DNA of 64,000 nucleotides. It comes from Nocardia pneumoniae NBRC 100136. Lineage in GTDB: Bacteria; Actinomycetota; Actinomycetes; Mycobacteriales; Mycobacteriaceae. Of the stretch, positions 59,927-64,000 are shown piece after piece. The translations under genes and the position numbers were made by a program. Where the stretch lies: contig NZ_BAGF01000076.1 in assembly GCF_000308755.1 (NCBI RefSeq), positions 1 to 64,000 of the forward strand, in the 5' to 3' direction. Positions within the stretch are counted from its first letter, which is position 1; each line of letters begins with the position of its first letter. The notes beneath the pieces were generated by a model that did no database searches, was not told the origin of the DNA, and saw only the letters and a list, made by a program, of their open reading frames with translations.

Positions 59927-60975
59927 GCAGCGATTCGATGGTGGGTGGCAGCACGGCGACGGGCGGGGCCACAACCGGCGGGCTTCCCACCACCACGCTC
60001 GGCACGTCCGGCATCGAGGTGGGGACGCAGGGTCTGGGCTGCATGGGAATGAGCGAGTTCTACGGGCCAAGCGATCTCACCGAATCCCGGGCGACGCTGG
60101 AGCGGGCGCTCGAACTCGGGGTCACGCTCTTCGACACCGCCGATGTGTACGGCTCGGGTCACAACGAGGAATTCCTCAGCGATTTCGTCCACGCCGAACG
60201 CGACCGGGTGGTGATCGCCACGAAGTTCGGCATCGTCCGCAAGGCCGACGACCCGGCCTACCGCGGGTTCGACAACTCTCCCGCCTACATCCGCGGCGCG
60301 GTGGAGGCCAGCCTGCGCAGGCTGCGGATCGACACCATCGACCTCTACTACATGCACCGCAAAGACCCTGGCGTGCCGATCGAGGACACGGTCGGCGCGA
60401 TGGCGGAATTGGTGCAGGAGGGCAAGGTTCGCGCACTCGGCCTGTCCGAGGTGACCGGCGCCGAATTGCGTGCGGCGCACGCGGTGCACCCGATCGCCGC
60501 CGTGCAGTCGGAATGGTCGCTGTTCTCCCGGGACGTCGAGGCGGCCGTGGTCCCGGCGGCCGCGGAACTGGGCGTGACCTTCGTGCCGTATTCGCCGCTG
60601 GGGCGTGGTTTCCTCACCGGCGCGTTCACCGGCACCGCGGACGCGAACGATTTCCGTTCCACCATGCCGCGCTTCTCCGGCGAGAACGCGGCACACAACG
60701 CCGAGCTGCTGGCACCGTTGCGGGCCATCGCCGAGGCGCGCGGCATCACGCTGGCGCAGGTCGCGCTGGCTTGGGTGCACGCACAGAGCAGGGTGCGCGA
60801 CATCGCGGTGGTGCCGATCCCGGGCACCCGGAGCCGGGCCCGGCTCGCCGACAACGTGGCCGCCGCGACCATTTCGCTGACCGACGACGAGCTGACGACC
60901 CTGGAGCCGATCGCGGGCAAGGTCTCCGGAACCCGCTATGCGGATATGTCCTTCACCTCGGCGGGCCGGGAATAG
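59923..60975 (+). CDS. Aldo/keto reductase
   Basis: A 350-residue NADPH-dependent aldo/keto reductase. The catalytic tetrad is visible: Asp and Tyr in GVTLFDTADVYGSGHNEEF, Lys in VVIATKFGIVRKADD, His in TIDLYYMHRKDPGVP. The cofactor-binding end reads VVPIPGTRSRARLADNVAAA. It reduces aldehydes, fitting a MerR-controlled detoxification operon. It is followed 25 bases later by a monooxygenase-like ABM gene. Confidence 0.92.
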   Translation: MSSDSMVGGSTATGGATTGGLPTTTLGTSGIEVGTQGLGCMGMSEFYGPSDLTESRATLERALELGVTLFDTADVYGSGHNEEFLSDFVHAERDRVVIATKFGIVRKADDPAYRGFDNSPAYIRGAVEASLRRLRIDTIDLYYMHRKDPGVPIEDTVGAMAELVQEGKVRALGLSEVTGAELRAAHAVHPIAAVQSEWSLFSRDVEAAVVPAAAELGVTFVPYSPLGRGFLTGAFTGTADANDFRSTMPRFSGENAAHNAELLAPLRAIAEARGITLAQVALAWVHAQSRVRDIAVVPIPGTRSRARLADNVAAATISLTDDELTTLEPIAGKVSGTRYADMSFTSAGRE

Positions 60976-61000
60976 TCGCACACGAGATCGGGAGACGAAT

Positions 61001-61294
61001 ATGTCGACCTTGACGCTCAATGTCCGCTTCACCGCCAAGCCGGGTCGCGAGGCGGAACTGAAGGATCTGCTCCAGAGCATGATCGAACCGACCCTCGCGG
61101 AGGACGGCTGCATCGGCTACGAGCTGTATCTGCACCCCACCGACCCGCGCCGGGTGGTGCTGCTGGAGGAGTGGGTCGACGCGGACGCCCTCGCGACGCA
61201 CTTTCGGACGCCGCACCTGGAGGCCTGCGTGGCGGCGTTGGAGAACATCCTGGTCGAGCCCTTCGACCTGCGCCGGTTCACGGAGATCGAGTGA
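61001..61294 (+). CDS. ABM-domain (antibiotic biosynthesis monooxygenase-like) protein
   Basis: A 97-residue ferredoxin-like-fold protein. LTLNVRFTAKPGREAELKDL, then CIGYELYLHPTDPRRVVLLE and EWVDADALATHFRTPHLEAC, is the ABM layout. Such small dimers act as cofactor-free monooxygenases or quinol-binding proteins. It is probably the last gene of the MerR-aldo/keto reductase operon; a hairpin (61318-61360) follows. Confidence 0.85.
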   Translation: MSTLTLNVRFTAKPGREAELKDLLQSMIEPTLAEDGCIGYELYLHPTDPRRVVLLEEWVDADALATHFRTPHLEACVAALENILVEPFDLRRFTEIE

Positions 61295-61317
61295 TCCACC
61301 CGCGCCGGTCCTCATGC

Positions 61318-61360
61318 CCGAGCACCGGACCGGAGTCCACTTATCGGTGGTCCGGCTCGG
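61318..61360. terminator. Terminator after the ABM gene
   Basis: CCGAG-ca-CCGGACC (61318-61331) and GGTCCGG-CTCGG (61349-61360) form a 12-bp stem with one two-base bulge and a 17-base loop, 24 bases beyond the ABM stop. Confidence 0.65.
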
Positions 61361-61395
61361 GTGAGTTCACCGAAGAGGGCTAACATCCCACGAAT

Positions 61396-62190
61396 ATGAA
61401 GCCCGATACGCCGCACGATCGCGTCTGGATCGACAAGCGGACCCCGACCGCGTTCCGCGCGCTCAACAGCGTCGCGAGCGAGGTCAGGGCCGCGGGTGCG
61501 GCGGCAGGGCTGGATCGCCGGATCATCGAACTGATCAACCTGCGTGTCTCCCAGCTCAACGGTTGCGCGTACTGCCTCGACGTGCACTACCGGGCCGCGC
61601 TCGCGGCCGGAGCGACCGAGCAGGAAATAGCCGTGCTGCCCGGCTGGCGGCGCGGCGGCACATACACCCCGTTCGAGCGGGCCGTGCTCGCGGTCGCGGA
61701 GGTCACGGCGACGCTTCCGGACGAAGACACCATCGAGCGTGAGTACGCTTTCGCTCGCCGGTACCTGACGGACGATCAGCTGTCTGTCGTCATTTGGGTG
61801 GCCACCACGATCGGCGCGTTCAACCGCGTCTCGATTCTCAGCGGACACCCGGTACGCGCACGGAAGGAGAAGGCAAGCATGACCGAATCGGCTCCGGAAT
61901 CCACTGTCGTCCGCAACGACGAGCGGCATCGCTACGAGGTGTTCCACGGCGGAGAATTGGCGGGCTTCGCCGAATACGAGGAGCGCGACGACGAGACGGT
62001 GTTCACCCACACCGAGGTCGACGGCGCGTTCTCCGGCAAGGGCCTCGGCTCGATCCTGGCGAAGAACGCGATCGAGGACGCGATCGAGCGCGAGCGCGTT
62101 ATCCGGCCGCTGTGCCCGTTCATCAAGGGATACCTGGAGAAACATCCGCAGTACGACGCGCACGTGATCGGCAAAGGCGTCACACGGTGA
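61396..62190 (+). CDS. AhpD-like domain fused to a GNAT-like acetyltransferase
   Basis: A 264-residue two-domain protein. Residues 1-155 are an AhpD/CMD-type domain with the CxxC redox pair in SQLNGCAYCLDVHYRAALAA and ATTIGAFNRVSILSGHPVR. Residues 162-264 are a small GNAT-like (YidJ-type) domain with DGAFSGKGLGSILAKNAIED and CPFIKGYLEKHPQY. At the joint lies AAGGAGAAGGCAAGC-ATG (ATG 61879), a strong internal ribosome site. The second domain may therefore also be made alone, and the fusion may be a lost stop codon between two former genes. Pirin follows 34 bases downstream. Confidence 0.8.
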   Translation: MKPDTPHDRVWIDKRTPTAFRALNSVASEVRAAGAAAGLDRRIIELINLRVSQLNGCAYCLDVHYRAALAAGATEQEIAVLPGWRRGGTYTPFERAVLAVAEVTATLPDEDTIEREYAFARRYLTDDQLSVVIWVATTIGAFNRVSILSGHPVRARKEKASMTESAPESTVVRNDERHRYEVFHGGELAGFAEYEERDDETVFTHTEVDGAFSGKGLGSILAKNAIEDAIERERVIRPLCPFIKGYLEKHPQYDAHVIGKGVTR

Positions 62191-62224
62191 GCGAGCGCCA
62201 GCCGAGCGCCGGCGAGGCGCAGTC

Positions 62225-63214
62225 GTGAGTGATCTCGATCCTCGCCCTGCGGAGACGCTGTGCGAACCGGCGCCGGGTCCAGGTCCGGCCGCGGAGCTGT
62301 ACCCGGCACGCGAGGTGCCGCTCGGCGGGGTCCGCGGCGTCTTCGTGGAACGCGTGCTCCCGCAACGGGATCTGCCGACGGTGGGCGCGTGGTGCTTCCT
62401 CGATCACTTCGGCTCGCCGACCGTCACCAAGACCGACGCTCCGCCGGACATCAATCCGCACCCGCACATCGGCCTGCAGACGGTGACCTGGCCGTTCGAG
62501 GGACGCATCCGGCACCGCGACTCGATCGGCTCGGACGTGCAGATCGAACCGGGTCAGCTGAACCTGATGACCTCGGGGCGCGGCATCGCCCATTCCGAGT
62601 ACGCCGTGCCCGGCGCCCCCGCCGGGCACGGGTTGCAGCTGTGGATCGCGCTGCCGGGCGACCGCACCGGCATCGATCCGCACTTCGAGCAGCACCGCGA
62701 GCTGCCCGTCCTGGAAGCTCCCGGCCTCAGGGCGATCGTGCTGATCGGCTCACTGGCCGGGGTGACCTCACCCGCGATCGCCTACACGCCCATCGTCGGC
62801 GCGGATGTGCGGGTGCAGCCGGGAACCGATGTCACCGTCCCGCTGGAAACCCGTTTCGAGCACGCGGTGCTGGTGATCGAGGGCCAAGTGACGATCGCGG
62901 GCCACGAACTCGCTCCCGGCCCCTTGCTCTACCTGGGCACCGATCGCGACGAGCTGCGCATCAGCAGCGCGGAGGGCGCTCATCTCGCGCTGATCGGCGG
63001 CGAGCCGTTCGGCGAGGAACTGGTGATGTGGTGGAACTTCGTCGGCCGCAGCCACGAGGACATCGTCGCGGCCCGCGCGGACTGGGAGAACCACGACGTC
63101 AGCCGGTTCGCCGACATCTCGGGCCACACGCCGCAGCAGCGCATTCCGGCACCGCCGCTGCCCGGGCTGCATCTCAAGCCACGCAAACGCCGCATCGGTC
63201 CGGCCAGGGACTGA
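62225..63214 (+). CDS. Pirin-family protein
   Basis: A 329-residue double-cupin pirin. The metal site is in DINPHPHIGLQTVTWPFEGR, with RHRDSIGSDVQIEPGQLNLM, TSGRGIAHSEY and the C-terminal cupin LALIGGEPFGEELVMWWNFV. Pirins are iron-binding and include quercetinases and redox-sensing proteins. It starts with GTG and lies 34 bases after the AhpD-GNAT gene, so the two are probably co-transcribed. A redox-stress role fits the AhpD neighbour but is inference. Confidence 0.9.
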   Translation: MSDLDPRPAETLCEPAPGPGPAAELYPAREVPLGGVRGVFVERVLPQRDLPTVGAWCFLDHFGSPTVTKTDAPPDINPHPHIGLQTVTWPFEGRIRHRDSIGSDVQIEPGQLNLMTSGRGIAHSEYAVPGAPAGHGLQLWIALPGDRTGIDPHFEQHRELPVLEAPGLRAIVLIGSLAGVTSPAIAYTPIVGADVRVQPGTDVTVPLETRFEHAVLVIEGQVTIAGHELAPGPLLYLGTDRDELRISSAEGAHLALIGGEPFGEELVMWWNFVGRSHEDIVAARADWENHDVSRFADISGHTPQQRIPAPPLPGLHLKPRKRRIGPARD

Positions 63215-63268
63215 TGACGTGATTCGGCCCCACTCGCGGCGGCGACCGGGGCCGAACGCGTCTGTGGA

Positions 63269-63745
63269 TCAGCCGCGGGCCAGCAGCGCGTCCAGCGCGC
63301 GGTAGCTCTGATTGAGCCCGGTCTCCATACCGGATTGCAGCATCCCGTCCCGCTCCTGAGGCGTGTGGAACTGACTGTCGGTGACCACCTTGGTTCGGCC
63401 GTCGCCGAGGTCGACGAAGCTGACGTGGTCGATCGCGACATAGGCGGGCATGCCGTCCCACTCGAAGGAGTACACGATGCGCTCCTGCGGGGTCACCTCA
63501 CGGAAACGGCCTTCGAAACCGTCGGTGCCCTCGTCGGAGTGCTCGACGAAGCGCCAGTGGCCGCCCGGCCGGAACTCCCACCGCTCGATGTCGAGCTTGT
63601 TGCCGCGCCCCCACCACTGGGCGAGCAGTTCGATTCGGCTGTAGGCGTCCCACACCCGTTCCCGCGGGGCGTCGAAGATGCGCTCGATGTGGATGGTGCG
63701 GTCGGTGTCGGTCGTGACAACGGCGTCGTTCGTGGTTGTACTCAT
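63269..63745 (-). CDS. SRPBCC (AHSA1-like) protein
   Basis: A 158-residue helix-grip-fold protein. TIHIERIFDAPRERVWDAYS then ELLAQWWGRGNKLDIERWEF, and REVTPQERIVYSFEWDGMPA then DSQFHTPQERDGMLQSGMET, are typical of activator-of-Hsp90-type SRPBCC proteins paired with ArsR regulators. It binds small hydrophobic ligands. The start overlaps the stop of the upstream ArsR gene (ATGA), so the two are coupled. Confidence 0.88.
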   Translation of the reverse strand: MSTTTNDAVVTTDTDRTIHIERIFDAPRERVWDAYSRIELLAQWWGRGNKLDIERWEFRPGGHWRFVEHSDEGTDGFEGRFREVTPQERIVYSFEWDGMPAYVAIDHVSFVDLGDGRTKVVTDSQFHTPQERDGMLQSGMETGLNQSYRALDALLARG

Positions 63746-64000
63746 GGTTCCTGCTCCGTTCGCTCGAGAAATTCACCGAGACGATCCAGCCGAGCTTCCA
63801 CCATCCGCCGGTAGCCCTGCATCCAGGCCACTTCGCGGTCGAAGACGTTCTCACCGAGGCGGCAGTACCGCACCCGGCCGCGCTTCTCCGTGACCACCAT
63901 GCCCGCCGCCTCCAGCAGCTGGATGTGCTTCTTGACGCCGGTCAGCGTCATGTCGAAGCGCTCGGCCAGCTCACTGACGGTCGCGGGCCCACTGCCGAGT
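63742..64000 (-). CDS. ArsR-type regulator, 5' end beyond the window
   Basis: Leftward from the window edge, 85 codons encode TVSELAERFDMTLTGVKKHI, then QLLEAAGMVVTEKRGRVRYC and MQGYRRMVEARLDRLGEFLE. This is the winged helix and C-terminal helix of an ArsR regulator. The N-terminal 20 or so residues lie outside. There is no metal-cysteine pair in the visible part. It is coupled to the SRPBCC gene, the common ArsR-SRPBCC pair. Confidence 0.85.
   Translation of the reverse strand, partial: LGSGPATVSELAERFDMTLTGVKKHIQLLEAAGMVVTEKRGRVRYCRLGENVFDREVAWMQGYRRMVEARLDRLGEFLERTEQEP

Noticed and set aside
1..64000. tRNA, rRNA or CRISPR arrays
   Set aside because: No T-loop-like GGTTCGANTCC box with matching arms, no rRNA core sequences and no regularly spaced direct repeats were seen.

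Overview
The window is high-GC actinobacterial chromosome. The rpsL-rpsG-fusA-tuf cluster, paired DUF3558 lipoproteins, a WXG100-like pair with a lytic transglycosylase domain, an FprB-type ferredoxin reductase and hppD beside an Lrp regulator all point to a mycolate-type actinomycete, most likely Nocardia. This is inferred from gene content, not from a marker phylogeny. No tRNA, rRNA or CRISPR array was seen.

Layout. 1-5 kb is the wreck of an integrative element: a serine recombinase running off the left edge, a VirB4-like ATPase with a nonsense codon, and an IS256-family transposase split by an IS110-family element. 5-18 kb is an accessory metabolic island: a LysR regulator, then a leftward run of SDR, carboxymuconolactone decarboxylase-like protein, secreted hydrolase, FAD monooxygenase, an unknown protein and a broken quinone oxidoreductase. 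A second copy of the unknown protein lies at 17 kb beside a TetR gene. Near-identical palindromes in front of the monooxygenase and of the second copy suggest that this TetR links both loci. A second secreted hydrolase has been cut in two, with a LuxR-type and a MarR-type regulator between its ends. 18.3-21.3 kb is a graveyard of transposase, integrase and acetyltransferase scraps.

21.5-42 kb holds mostly single genes: a class 3 lipase, small secreted proteins, a second FAD monooxygenase and an ABC exporter. Convergent to the exporter, behind a shared hairpin, is an unusual fused polyprenyl diphosphate synthase-terpene cyclase. Then come an HxlR regulator divergent from a haloalkane dehalogenase homologue that lacks its catalytic histidine, a serine hydrolase, a fatty acid desaturase, a DUF6236-like protein and several regulators.

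42.8-47.5 kb is the translation operon (rpsL, rpsG, fusA, tuf, leftward), with a candidate promoter far upstream and a strong terminator after tuf. 47.6-64 kb looks like stable chromosome: lipoproteins, hppD/Lrp, an AlkZ-like protein, a quinone oxidoreductase, the WXG100/transglycosylase pair, an acyl-ACP thioesterase homologue, fprB, a SixA-like phosphatase, a MerR-controlled aldo-keto reductase operon, an AhpD-GNAT fusion with pirin, and an ArsR/SRPBCC pair cut by the right edge.

The most interesting items are the prenyl synthase-terpene cyclase fusion with altered metal-binding motifs, the dehalogenase lacking its histidine, the operator shared by two loci 9 kb apart, and the hydrolase split around two regulators.
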